A stretch of DNA of 64,000 bases from Pseudovibrio sp947494035 (GTDB lineage Bacteria > Pseudomonadota > Alphaproteobacteria > Rhizobiales > Stappiaceae), in contig CANLTN010000009.1 in assembly GCA_947494035.1 (NCBI GenBank), forward strand, positions 1 to 64,000. Reading direction: 5' to 3'. This document shows, piece by piece, positions 24,770-32,052 of the stretch. The first letter of the stretch is position 1. Every line of letters begins with the position of its first letter. The position numbers and the translations under genes are program-made. The notes under the pieces were generated by a model. It searched no databases. It was given only the letters and a program-made list of their open reading frames with translations, and was not told where the DNA came from.

Positions 24770-25090
24770 ATGCCAACTACTGTTAGCCCAATGATCACTG
24801 ACGCTGTTACCCAGTCCAACGTAAAGGTCGTTGGTGAAGCCCCTGCGATGGCAATGGGCAGTGTCTATCAGACTATGGCTCACTCCACTGGAATTCTCTT
24901 TGAGAACTATGTCTCTGCCTCTCAGCAGCAAAACATTCTTTCTCAGGCAGCGGCGAACCAGGGAGTTATGCAAATCTACTCCATGGATACGATGGCTGGT
25001 GCTGGTGCTACCGAAAAAGTTGCTCAGAGCGGTACTCCAGACCAGTTGAACACGCTGATGACGATCCTGCGTGTTTTCAATCCAACCTAA
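24770..25090 (+). CDS. R-body structural protein, RebB family
   Basis: A 106-residue RebB protein: MITDAVTQSNVKVVGEAPAM, STGILFENYVSASQQQN, QGVMQIYSMDTMAGAGATEK and PDQLNTLMTILRVF. It is nearly the same along its whole length as the copy at 25337 (about four of five residues identical), so this pair is a recent duplication. AGAGGA lies 8 nt upstream of the ATG. The T-rich, adenine-third-base codons at its start differ from the GC-rich style of the backbone genes. Confidence 0.9.
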   Translation: MPTTVSPMITDAVTQSNVKVVGEAPAMAMGSVYQTMAHSTGILFENYVSASQQQNILSQAAANQGVMQIYSMDTMAGAGATEKVAQSGTPDQLNTLMTILRVFNPT

Positions 25091-25124
25091 CAGGACTTGG
25101 CGCCGCCTTCTGGTGGCGTCGGCT
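25091..25124. promoter_or_regulatory. GC-rich hairpin after the RebB gene at 24770
   Basis: GCGCCGCC/GGTGGCGT form an 8-bp stem with a TTCT loop (about 25101-25120), with one G-T pair. A longer-range pairing GGTATCCGG/CCGGATGCC brackets about 25139-25202. No T tract follows, so I list it as an mRNA structure rather than a terminator. Confidence 0.4.
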
Positions 25125-25269
25125 CAAACTGCAGTCAATGGTATCCGGATGGTTGCCTGTAGGCGTGCCCTTGGTGGTCTTCTGCGAAGCCACCGGATGC
25201 CAGTTCTCTCATTTAAAGCGGTTCGTCTTCGGGTTGAGATTGTCGAACTGCTTTAGTCCTTGTTTTCTA

Positions 25270-25314
25270 GCGTATCAGTCTCCGAAAGCCGGTTTCCACC
25301 AATCGGAGATACGC
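25270..25314. repeat. Palindromic intergenic repeat, copy C
   Basis: 45 bp with complementary ends (GCGTATC ... GATACGC, and inside CTCCGA ... TCGGAG) around a CCGAAAGCCGGTTTCC core. Related to copies at 14532 and 16471. It sits 22 bp upstream of the last RebB gene, inside the R-body locus. Confidence 0.65.
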
Positions 25315-25336
25315 TTTATCTTGAAGGATGATGACT

Positions 25337-25660
25337 ATGCCAGATTCGGTTAGTCCAATGATCACAGATGCCGTGACCCAGTCGAATGTGAAGGTGGTTG
25401 CTGAAGCACCTGCCATGGCGATGGGGTCGCTGTATCAGACTATGGCGCATTCCACCGGTATTCTGTTTGAGAATAACGTGGCGGCCTCGCAACAGCAGAA
25501 TACGCTTGCGCAGGCTGCTGCCAACCAAGGGGTCATGCAGATCTACTCCATGGACACAATGGCAGCAGCTGGTGCTACAGAGAAGATTGCTCAGACTGGT
25601 ACAACAGATCAGCTTCAGACACTGCTTACCATCTTGGAAGCATTCCGTCCGGGCCGATAA
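25337..25660 (+). CDS. R-body structural protein, RebB family (last copy)
   Basis: A 107-residue RebB protein: MPDSVSPMITDAVTQSNVKV, STGILFENNVAASQQQN, QGVMQIYSMDTMAAAGATEK and DQLQTLLTILEAFRPGR. Two upstream ATGs (25328, 25331) are possible, but the third-in-line ATG at 25337 has AAGGA at 8 nt and matches the paralogue start MPTTVSPMIT. It is the closest paralogue of the copy at 24770. A GC-rich intrinsic terminator 37 bp downstream ends the locus. Confidence 0.9.
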   Translation: MPDSVSPMITDAVTQSNVKVVAEAPAMAMGSLYQTMAHSTGILFENNVAASQQQNTLAQAAANQGVMQIYSMDTMAAAGATEKIAQTGTTDQLQTLLTILEAFRPGR

Positions 25661-25696
25661 ATGACTTTTTGGCACCTCTTGTGTGCGTTAGATTTC

Positions 25697-25736
25697 AACC
25701 TTCCCTGCTCCGGCAGGGGAGGTTTGTCGTTTTGGC
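25697..25736 (+). terminator. Terminator closing the reb locus
   Basis: A 12-bp stem (arms 25697-25708 and 25713-25724, core CCTTCCCTGC) with a TCCG loop, followed by a T-rich stretch (TGTCGTTTTGG). It separates the R-body genes from trhO. Confidence 0.75.
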
Positions 25737-25809
25737 ATGGTGTCTTTTGCTGACAGAGACGGTCTAAATGGGTATAGGTGTCTCCACTAATAATGCCCAA
25801 AGGCTGAAA

Positions 25810-26628
25810 ATGACATCTACACTGACCCCCATTTTGGTCTGTGCGCTCTATAAATTTGTTGAGTTCGCGGACTTTGAAGATATGCGCGAACCGCTGCTTA
25901 CCTACTGTAAAGACCGTGGTATTCGCGGTAGTCTTCTTATTGCTCGCGAGGGCATTAACGGAACGATTGCCGGTGAAGAGGCACAGATGCGGGACGTGAT
26001 TGCGTACCTGCGTAACGACCCGCGTTTCAGCGATATCAATGTTAAGGAAAGCTGGGCGAAGACAGTGCCGTTCAAGCGTATGAAGGTGCGGTTGAAGCAG
26101 GCAATTGTGAATATGGGCGTGAACCATATCGATCCCAATGACCTTGTGGGCACCTATGTAAAGCCGGAAGACTGGAACACTCTGATCTCTGACCCGGATA
26201 CGGTTGTGATTGATACGCGCAATGACTACGAGTTTGCGCTGGGCACGTTTGAAGGGGCTGTTGATCCTGATACGGAAACCTTCAATGAGTTTCCTGAATG
26301 GGTCAAACGCAACGATAACTCTCTGCGCGCCAAAAAGAAGGTTGCCATGTTCTGCACGGGCGGTATCCGCTGTGAGCGGGCGACAGGTCTGATGCTGGAG
26401 CAGGGCTTTGATGAGGTTTACCACCTTGAGGGCGGTATTCTGAATTATCTGGAAAAGGTGCCAGAGGACAAGAGCCTCTGGAAAGGCGAGTGCTTTGTGT
26501 TTGATGACCGCGTGTCCGTAGATCACAAACTTGAGGCTGGCTGGGGCAAGAACCTGCCGGAGAAGACCAAGAGAGTTTTGGCCCCCTATCAGATTGACGA
26601 CAAGCCTTCTGAATCTGGCGAAAGCTGA
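25810..26628 (+). CDS. trhO: tRNA uridine(34) hydroxylase (rhodanese-related, UPF0176)
   Basis: O2-dependent enzyme family that hydroxylates uridine 34 in the wobble position of certain tRNAs, toward 5-carboxymethoxyuridine. The 272 residues comprise an N-terminal acylphosphatase-like domain (about 1-95) and a rhodanese domain (about 115-215) with the active-site loop MFCTGGIRCERATG containing the catalytic cysteine. The frame opens at 25768, but the ATG at 25810 has AAAGG at 6 nt and begins MTSTLTPILVCALYKFV as in other family members. It is monocistronic with its own terminator. It is not related to the R-body genes upstream. Confidence 0.93.
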   Translation: MTSTLTPILVCALYKFVEFADFEDMREPLLTYCKDRGIRGSLLIAREGINGTIAGEEAQMRDVIAYLRNDPRFSDINVKESWAKTVPFKRMKVRLKQAIVNMGVNHIDPNDLVGTYVKPEDWNTLISDPDTVVIDTRNDYEFALGTFEGAVDPDTETFNEFPEWVKRNDNSLRAKKKVAMFCTGGIRCERATGLMLEQGFDEVYHLEGGILNYLEKVPEDKSLWKGECFVFDDRVSVDHKLEAGWGKNLPEKTKRVLAPYQIDDKPSESGES

Positions 26629-26640
26629 AGCGGAATTGAT

Positions 26641-26672
26641 TGAGGGGCGGTTTGACCGCCCCTTCTTATTTT
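26641..26672 (+). terminator. Intrinsic terminator of trhO
   Basis: GGGGCGG (26644-26650), TTTGA loop, CCGCCCC (26656-26662), then TTCTTATTTT. It starts 16 bp after the trhO stop codon. Confidence 0.85.
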
Positions 26673-26759
26673 GGGCCGGTTATTTTGGGCCACTCGCCTT
26701 TTTGGTGAGGGAAAATCTTATCCCCGCTGGCATCACATGATGTAGTCTTGATTTCATGT

Positions 26760-27170
26760 TCACGTAAACGGGCAGCTGATGGACCGACCATCAGTTCGGC
26801 GTGGACTGGGCGGGGCTACCGGGAGAAGTAACGCATCCTCCGGCGGGTCCGTTGAAACACCCCTTGAAAGTCTTTAGTGCAGGGACCAAGCGGAAGCTGG
26901 TCACCCGATGGGCGTCTACACTGGCAGGCGTTTACCTGTCACCGATATTCTGTCTGTCTTTGGCAGGTGTGGTGTCGTTGGCAGGGCCTGCTCCCAATGC
27001 CTTTCGGTGGAGATCTTGTTTCATACAAAAACGCCCGGGTAAGGCGAGCAGCCGATGCCGAAGAAACTTATTTATCTACCATGCGCAGGCGTTGCCTGCT
27101 CGCCTTGCTCATCCCGTATCTCGGGCAAAACGATAACACCGCCGGACTAAAGAGCCAGCGGTGCTAAATC
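26760..27170. ncRNA. Candidate structured non-coding region
   Basis: About 550 bases between two convergent genes contain no believable ORF but an unusual density of complementary segments: CTGATGG/CCATCAG (26776-26794), CCGG-GAG/CTCCGG (26819-26844), GACCA/TGGTC (26884-26903), GGCAGG/CCTGTC (26923-26940), and an 11-bp pair AAGGCGAGCAG/CTGCTCGCCTT (27040-27106). This suggests a structured RNA, strand undetermined. I checked for RNase P, tmRNA, 6S, SRP and common riboswitch signatures and found none. Short open frames on both strands have unnatural composition. Confidence 0.35.
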
Positions 27171-27225
27171 TGTTTGTTTCTATGAGCCTTGATGAGACAT
27201 CAAAGTTTCCTACCAAAAGCGCATA

Positions 27226-28107
27226 TTAGCCAAAGCGGCAGGCTGGCAGGCCTTTTTGCTTCACATCCATTGCAAAGAGGCTTCCGGATTTTGGAAACTC
27301 TTTCAGGAGCGCATCATCGCCATGGGGACGCAGGCTGGCCACGACCAGTGTGTTCAGGTCCGGACCTGCAAAGCATGGGATGGTCGGGCGCGGAACGGGC
27401 AGGGCGATGGAATGCAGTAGTTGCCCATCCGGTGCGAAGCAGTTGACGTTGCCTGCTGAGACGCCTGCGGACCAGTAGTTGCCAGCGGTGTCTGTTGTTG
27501 CGCCGTCTGGTCGGCCTACTGTGTCGTCCAGTTGCAGCAACTTCCGCTTATTGGTGGCTGTGCCTGCGTTCTGGTCAAAGTCATAGGTGAAGACTTCGCC
27601 GGAACCGGTGTCAGAGTGGTACATGGTCTTGTTGTCCGGGGACCATGCCAAGCCGTTGGAGGTTCTCAGATCCTGAGTGATGTGCGTAACGCCGCCCTGC
27701 GGTGAGACGCGATAGAGGCTGGCGATTGGCGTCCTTGGGCTGATATCGTCCATGGTGCCCACCCAGAAGGCTCCGTCGGGGCCGACCTTGCCATCATTCA
27801 AGCGGGTGCGTGGGTTGTCCGATTCAATCTGTGCGATAGCCTCGTACATCTTGGTGGCTGTGTCGAACAGGATGATCTCGTCCTTCATGGCGACGATCAG
27901 GCGGCCATCTTTACAAAGGCCAAAGGAGCCGACCACCTTGGGGAAGTCCCATGTGGTGACTTCTTTGGTGTCCCAGTTCATTGCGTGGATCTGTTTTCCC
28001 AGAATGTCACAGAAGAACAGGTGTTTTGTCAGGTCGTCCCAGAGGAGACCTTCGGCCAGTTCATACCGACCGTCCAGCAAACAGGTAATAGTGGGTGTCA
28101 ACGTCAT
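27226..28107 (-). CDS. SMP-30/gluconolactonase-family beta-propeller lactonase
   Basis: A 293-residue six-bladed propeller hydrolase acting on sugar lactones. The metal-binding residues of the family are present in E..LWDD (N-terminal Glu), NDGKVGPDGAFWVGTMD (Asn/Asp) and TSNGLAWSPDNKTMYHSDTG (Asn and Asp). The substrate (gluconolactone, arabinonolactone or other) cannot be decided. It stands alone, convergent with the non-coding region upstream of 27226. The Entner-Doudoroff genes a few kb away make a sugar-lactone role plausible, without proof. Confidence 0.86.
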   Translation of the reverse strand: MTLTPTITCLLDGRYELAEGLLWDDLTKHLFFCDILGKQIHAMNWDTKEVTTWDFPKVVGSFGLCKDGRLIVAMKDEIILFDTATKMYEAIAQIESDNPRTRLNDGKVGPDGAFWVGTMDDISPRTPIASLYRVSPQGGVTHITQDLRTSNGLAWSPDNKTMYHSDTGSGEVFTYDFDQNAGTATNKRKLLQLDDTVGRPDGATTDTAGNYWSAGVSAGNVNCFAPDGQLLHSIALPVPRPTIPCFAGPDLNTLVVASLRPHGDDALLKEFPKSGSLFAMDVKQKGLPACRFG

Positions 28108-28281
28108 GCTCCAAACTTATGCAGCTTGGGGAAACTGCAAGCACTTTACTCTGGGCCTTTTCCTGTTGGAGGGATTGATTCCTCATTGTCGGAGTAGGCC
28201 TTGGTTAAGGGTTGTTATAGAGAGAATTGGCAAAAGCGTCGAGTATTGATGTAAGATACACGTACGGTTTGCCGCGATTGA

Positions 28282-28749
28282 TCAGCTATCCGAAATTGGC
28301 AGGGCGCTGCCTTGTTTTGTGGAGCGGATGGCGAAGGAAGAGCGCATGCGGACAACACCGGGTAGCCGCGTGAGATGATCCCGGTGGATGCGTTCAAAAT
28401 CGACAGGATCGTTGGCCATAACACGCAGGATATAGTCGGCATCACCGCCCATGAGGTGACATTCGATAATCTCGGCGGAACGGTCAACGGCCTTCTCAAA
28501 AGTGGCAAGAGCTTCTTCGGTCTGTGAGCCGAGCGATATTTCGACAAAGACATTCATACGCTTGCCCAGCTTCTTTGGATTGAGCAGGGCGACATATTTC
28601 TGGATTACGCCTTCGGACTCCAATGTGCGGACGCGGCGCAGGCAGGCGGAAGCGGACAGACCGACGAGTTCTGCAAGGTCAGTATTAGAGATACGGCCAT
28701 CGTCCTGCAGGGCACGAAGGATCTTTTTATCAAGTTTGTCGAGTTTCAT
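28282..28749 (-). CDS. Lrp/AsnC-family regulator
   Basis: A 155-residue regulator: N-terminal winged helix-turn-helix (LDKKILRALQDDGRISNTDLAELVGLSASACLRRVRTLE) and C-terminal RAM ligand-binding domain (MGGDADYILRVMANDPVDFE). It is divergently transcribed from alanine dehydrogenase with about 155 bp between starts, the common arrangement for AldR/Lrp control of ald. A 17-bp inverted repeat lies in the gap. I infer that it activates ald in response to alanine or other amino acids. Confidence 0.9.
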   Translation of the reverse strand: MKLDKLDKKILRALQDDGRISNTDLAELVGLSASACLRRVRTLESEGVIQKYVALLNPKKLGKRMNVFVEISLGSQTEEALATFEKAVDRSAEIIECHLMGGDADYILRVMANDPVDFERIHRDHLTRLPGVVRMRSSFAIRSTKQGSALPISDS

Positions 28750-28803
28750 GGCTTTGCCGTTTTCGCAGATTATTGTGCCAAAGTGACGATCATTCGCAGA
28801 AGC

Positions 28804-28820
28804 TTGCTAAAATATAGCAA
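28804..28820. promoter_or_regulatory. Inverted repeat, probable Lrp-type operator
   Basis: TTGCTAAAATATAGCAA is a near-perfect 17-bp inverted repeat (TTGCTA/TAGCAA) in the divergent lrp-ald region. The A/T-rich centre and TTGC...GCAA flanks fit Lrp/AsnC sites. Weaker GCAA/TTGC elements follow at 28828-28852. Confidence 0.6.
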
Positions 28821-28905
28821 TTGAAGCGCAAATCGCAAGCATCTGCAATTGATATTTCAATAAGTTATGCTCAGACAAAGGCCCGAAGCTGATTGGGAGA
28901 AAAAC

Positions 28906-30039
28906 ATGCTTGTAGGTGTTCCTAAGGAAATTAAGAACCATGAATACCGCGTTGGGTTGACGCCTGATAGCGTGCATGAGGTTGTTGCTCATGGTCACGA
29001 AGTGGTTGTTGAGACCCTTGCTGGTGTTGGTATTGGCGCAAGTGACGCAGACTATGAAGCTGCTGGTGCAACCATTCTGCCGACTGCTGCTGACGTTTTT
29101 GCAAAGGCAGAAATGATTGTGAAGGTGAAAGAGCCTCAGGCTGTTGAGCGTAAGATGCTCCGTCCTGATCATCTGCTGTTCACCTACCTGCACCTGGCTC
29201 CGGACCCAGAACAGACAGCTGATCTTGTTGCCTCCGGCGCGGTCTGCATTGCTTATGAAACCGTGACCGACAGAAAAGGCCGTTTGCCGCTTCTGGCTCC
29301 TATGTCTCAGGTTGCTGGTCGTCTTTCCATTCAGGCTGGTGCAACTGCTTTGCAGAAAGCAAATGGCGGTGCTGGTGTGCTTCTTGGCGGCGTACCGGGT
29401 GTAGCGCCTGCGAAAACCGTTGTTATCGGCGGCGGTGTTGTTGGTGCCCACGCGATTGAAATGGCGATTGGTCTGGGAGCTGACGTAACTGTTCTGGACA
29501 GAAACGTTGAGGTTCTCGACGCGCTTTCCGCACGCTTCGGTTCGCGTTTGAAGACTGTTTTCTCCAGCCGCGCTGCGCTTGAGAAAGAAGTTCTGGCTGC
29601 TGATCTGGTTGTTGGCGCTGTGCTGGTGGCTGGTGCTGCTGCGCCGAAGCTGGTGACTAAAGAACACATCAAGGCGATGAAGCCGGGTTCTGTTGTGGTT
29701 GACGTTGCTATCGATCAGGGCGGTTGTTTTGAAACTGCTCATGCAACGACCCATCAGGATCCAACCTACATCGTGGATGATGTGGTTCACTACTGCGTGG
29801 CAAACATGCCGGGCGCTGTGGCTCGCACCTCAACTTACGCGCTGAACAACGCAACGCTGCCTTACGTGCTGGCGCTTGCTGACAAAGGTTATGAGGCTGC
29901 TCTGCGCGAAGTTCCTGGCTTCCTGCCGGGTCTGAACGTTTACAAAGGTCAGGTGACTGTTGCTGAAGTGGCTGAAAATCTGGGCTACACTTATGTGGCT
30001 CCGGAAGTTGCTCTGGCTCAGGAAACGGAAGTTGCCTGA
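28906..30039 (+). CDS. ald: Alanine dehydrogenase
   Basis: NAD-dependent oxidative deamination of L-alanine to pyruvate and ammonium (reversible). The 377-residue length fits. The N-terminal part begins MLVGVPKEIKNHEYRVGLTP with the pyruvate-binding arginine and lysine; the Rossmann motif VIGGGVVGAHAIEMAIGLGA lies at about residues 171-190. The frame opens at 28867, but the ATG at 28906 has GGGAG at 6 nt and matches the family's N-terminus. Probably controlled by the divergent Lrp regulator through the 28804-28820 inverted repeat. Confidence 0.96.
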   Translation: MLVGVPKEIKNHEYRVGLTPDSVHEVVAHGHEVVVETLAGVGIGASDADYEAAGATILPTAADVFAKAEMIVKVKEPQAVERKMLRPDHLLFTYLHLAPDPEQTADLVASGAVCIAYETVTDRKGRLPLLAPMSQVAGRLSIQAGATALQKANGGAGVLLGGVPGVAPAKTVVIGGGVVGAHAIEMAIGLGADVTVLDRNVEVLDALSARFGSRLKTVFSSRAALEKEVLAADLVVGAVLVAGAAAPKLVTKEHIKAMKPGSVVVDVAIDQGGCFETAHATTHQDPTYIVDDVVHYCVANMPGAVARTSTYALNNATLPYVLALADKGYEAALREVPGFLPGLNVYKGQVTVAEVAENLGYTYVAPEVALAQETEVA

Positions 30040-30214
30040 AAGACGTCCTGAACGGATATGACACATTTGAAAGCGGGGGCCATTGGGCTCCCGTTTTTGT
30101 TCGTAAGCGGTTTGAGTACCCAATTGCATGTTTGCCGCTGCGTTAATTAGTTTGCAGGATCGACGTCGTTATAATGGTAAAAATTTACTAGTATTTATTG
30201 GGTTGGGCGGCGTC

Positions 30215-31162
30215 ATGTCTCATGAATTGGAATTGGTTCTTCAGCATGATTTGATTGTTGATTGGAAAGAGCACTACAAAGAGGTGTTTGGTAAGCACAC
30301 CCTTCTTTTGAGAAACCGCCTGCCTGAGCTTCCGGTTTTCCAGCCTGATAATCTGGCTCGCCTGATTGAGACCACACCTTCTGAGCACTACGATTTTGTG
30401 CGTCCCGGTGCCATTGGCAGCAGGAAGTCGCAATGGCAGCAGGGCAGTCTTGCCGGTGCGCGGGGCGAGGATGTGCTTCGGGCTGTGGAAGAAGGGCGAT
30501 TCTGGCTTTCCTTGCGGGCCTTGCAGGACTGGGATGATGGCTTTGCGCAGGTTACTGCGAAGATCTTTGAGGAATTTGAGGGCAAGGTTCCGGGCTTTAC
30601 CAGCTTCAAGCATAAAACCGGGATGCTGATTTCTTCCCCCGGTGCTCAGGTGTATTACCATGCAGATGTTCCGGGGCAATCCTTGTGGCAAGTGAAGGGC
30701 CATAAGGACGTTTATATCTATGAGAATACAGAGCCGTTCCTCTCTGACAAGCAGCTGGAAGGGATCTTTCTAGGCACGACCGAGGAGGAGATCCGGTTTG
30801 AGCCCTGGTATGACGAGTTTGCGACCAAGGTGACGCTGAGCCCCGGTGAGATGGCGCATTGGCCTTTAAACAATCCGCACCGTGTTGAGAACCATGATGA
30901 AGTGAACATCTCGGTGACGACCGAGCACTTTACCCCTGAGGTGCGGAGCTTTTATGCGATCATCTATGCCAATGGATTGCTGCGCGCTGCGGGGATTTCA
31001 GGCAGCCGACATAGCTACGGGGCAAGAAAATATGCCAAGATGGCTTTGGCGGCCGCTCACAAGATGCTTTACAAGAGGATCGTAGGTTCAGGCACAAATG
31101 CAAAGAGCCTGCGCAGCTTCAAGCTGGATATGGCTGCGCCGGACTTTATGGCAGAGTTGTAG
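30215..31162 (+). CDS. Cupin/JmjC-like iron-oxygenase-fold protein
   Basis: A 315-residue protein with a double-stranded beta-helix. Possible Fe ligands are H and D in YHADVPGQSLWQVKGHKDVYIY (HxD) and a distal His in HWPLNNPHRVEN. This pattern fits the cupin-8/JmjC-like 2-oxoglutarate oxygenases found near sugar and lipid transferases, but the substrate is unknown. The longest frame starts at 30128; the ATG at 30215 (MSHELELVLQHDLIVDW) is favoured, although its ribosome-binding site is weak. Monocistronic, unrelated to ald by function. Confidence 0.65.
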   Translation: MSHELELVLQHDLIVDWKEHYKEVFGKHTLLLRNRLPELPVFQPDNLARLIETTPSEHYDFVRPGAIGSRKSQWQQGSLAGARGEDVLRAVEEGRFWLSLRALQDWDDGFAQVTAKIFEEFEGKVPGFTSFKHKTGMLISSPGAQVYYHADVPGQSLWQVKGHKDVYIYENTEPFLSDKQLEGIFLGTTEEEIRFEPWYDEFATKVTLSPGEMAHWPLNNPHRVENHDEVNISVTTEHFTPEVRSFYAIIYANGLLRAAGISGSRHSYGARKYAKMALAAAHKMLYKRIVGSGTNAKSLRSFKLDMAAPDFMAEL

Positions 31163-31197
31163 GGCTGCCTGCTCTGCATTTATTGAGGTGCCTGCGG

Positions 31198-31476
31198 TCA
31201 GCAGCGGTAATAGTAGGCGCGTCCCCAGCGGTCATAGCCAACGCAGCGGCGCGGTGTGGTGGCTACGCCGACTAATCCACCTGCCACTGCGCCGATCCCT
31301 GCGCCTGCAACAGCAGCGCCGGCTCCGCCCCCAGTAGCTGCGCCAATAACAGCGCCTGTGGCTGCACCAAGACCACCCCCAACAAGGGCACGGTCTCTTC
31401 TGTTGTACTCGCTGCAAGCACCAAGTGTGAGCAGGGCGATAGTAATTATGATTGCTTTTCTCACGGTTGTACCCAT
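31198..31476 (-). CDS. Glycine-zipper lipoprotein
   Basis: A 92-residue lipoprotein with a signal peptide and lipobox LGAC at about residues 18-21. The body is a glycine-zipper helix pair (GGGLGAATGAVIGAATGGGA ... GAVAGGLVGVAT) ending in the conserved tail CVGYDRWGRAYYYRC. Proteins of this type associate with the outer membrane; function uncertain. It is a tandem paralogue of the next gene, with the same order of lipobox, zipper and C.GYD..GR.Y tail. Both are on the minus strand, about 185 bp apart. Confidence 0.75.
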   Translation of the reverse strand: MGTTVRKAIIITIALLTLGACSEYNRRDRALVGGGLGAATGAVIGAATGGGAGAAVAGAGIGAVAGGLVGVATTPRRCVGYDRWGRAYYYRC

Positions 31477-31596
31477 GGTTTGTTTCTTTGAAACCTAGGG
31501 TAGGTCTTAATCGGTTGCAGATGAGTGAATTTGCTAGGTGAGGTGGCAAGGTGGTTAAATAGGGGCTGTTTACCTCTTGAAACTTGTAGGTAGATG

Positions 31597-31632
31597 CTAA
31601 AAAAAAGGCCCTGCGGGGGGCAGGGCCTTTGG
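31597..31632 (-). terminator. Intrinsic terminator between the zipper lipoprotein genes
   Basis: On the minus strand AAAGGCCCTGCC, loop CCCC, GCAGGGCC and then eight T residues. It ends the transcript of the gene at 31662-31937. Confidence 0.85.
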
Positions 31633-31661
31633 AATGGTGAAACCAGTTCTTTTTGTATGGC

Positions 31662-31937
31662 TTACGGGCATGCAACGGCGTATGGGCGGCCATATTGGTC
31701 GTAGGCTGTACAGTTCTTCGGGGTGGTGACGTTACCAATGACGCCGCCAGCAACACCGCCGACGGCAGCACCCGTGAGCGTGTCGCGGACGCCACCGCCT
31801 GTGGAAGCTCCGATCGCTGCACCTGTAGCGGCACCAAGGCCACTGCCTACGAGAGTACGATCGGTCTGTGAGGAGGAATTACAGCCAGCTAGTGCCAGTA
31901 GACCTACTGTTACGCCCATGAGAGCAAGTTTCTTCAT
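31662..31937 (-). CDS. Glycine-zipper lipoprotein (paralogue)
   Basis: A 91-residue protein with signal peptide and lipobox LAGC (about residues 16-19), then the zipper GSGLGAATGAAIGASTGGGV ... GGVAGGVIGNVTTPKNC and the tail AYDQYGRPYAVACP. It closely parallels the neighbouring gene at 31198-31476 and ends at a strong terminator. Alpha-proteobacteria often carry several such small outer-membrane lipoproteins; the role is unknown. Confidence 0.78.
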   Translation of the reverse strand: MKKLALMGVTVGLLALAGCNSSSQTDRTLVGSGLGAATGAAIGASTGGGVRDTLTGAAVGGVAGGVIGNVTTPKNCTAYDQYGRPYAVACP

Positions 31938-32052
31938 TTTTCCAGTCTCCTTTTGCTGCCAATCCCAATTTGACCGGACCCCAAGACCTCTTGGCAGCTC
32001 GTGTTTTCTGAGTGTGAGCTAGCAAACGAAGATGGTTAGAGTTTGTTAGAAA

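Noticed and set aside
25615..26526. 303-codon minus-strand frame opposite trhO
   Set aside because: It is a shadow of the strongly supported trhO gene.
26985..27170. tmRNA-like coding hint (a minus-strand frame reads ANDTTPAKD...)
   Set aside because: The tag would not end in the usual LAA-type residues, and the tmRNA core and its tRNA-like half are missing.
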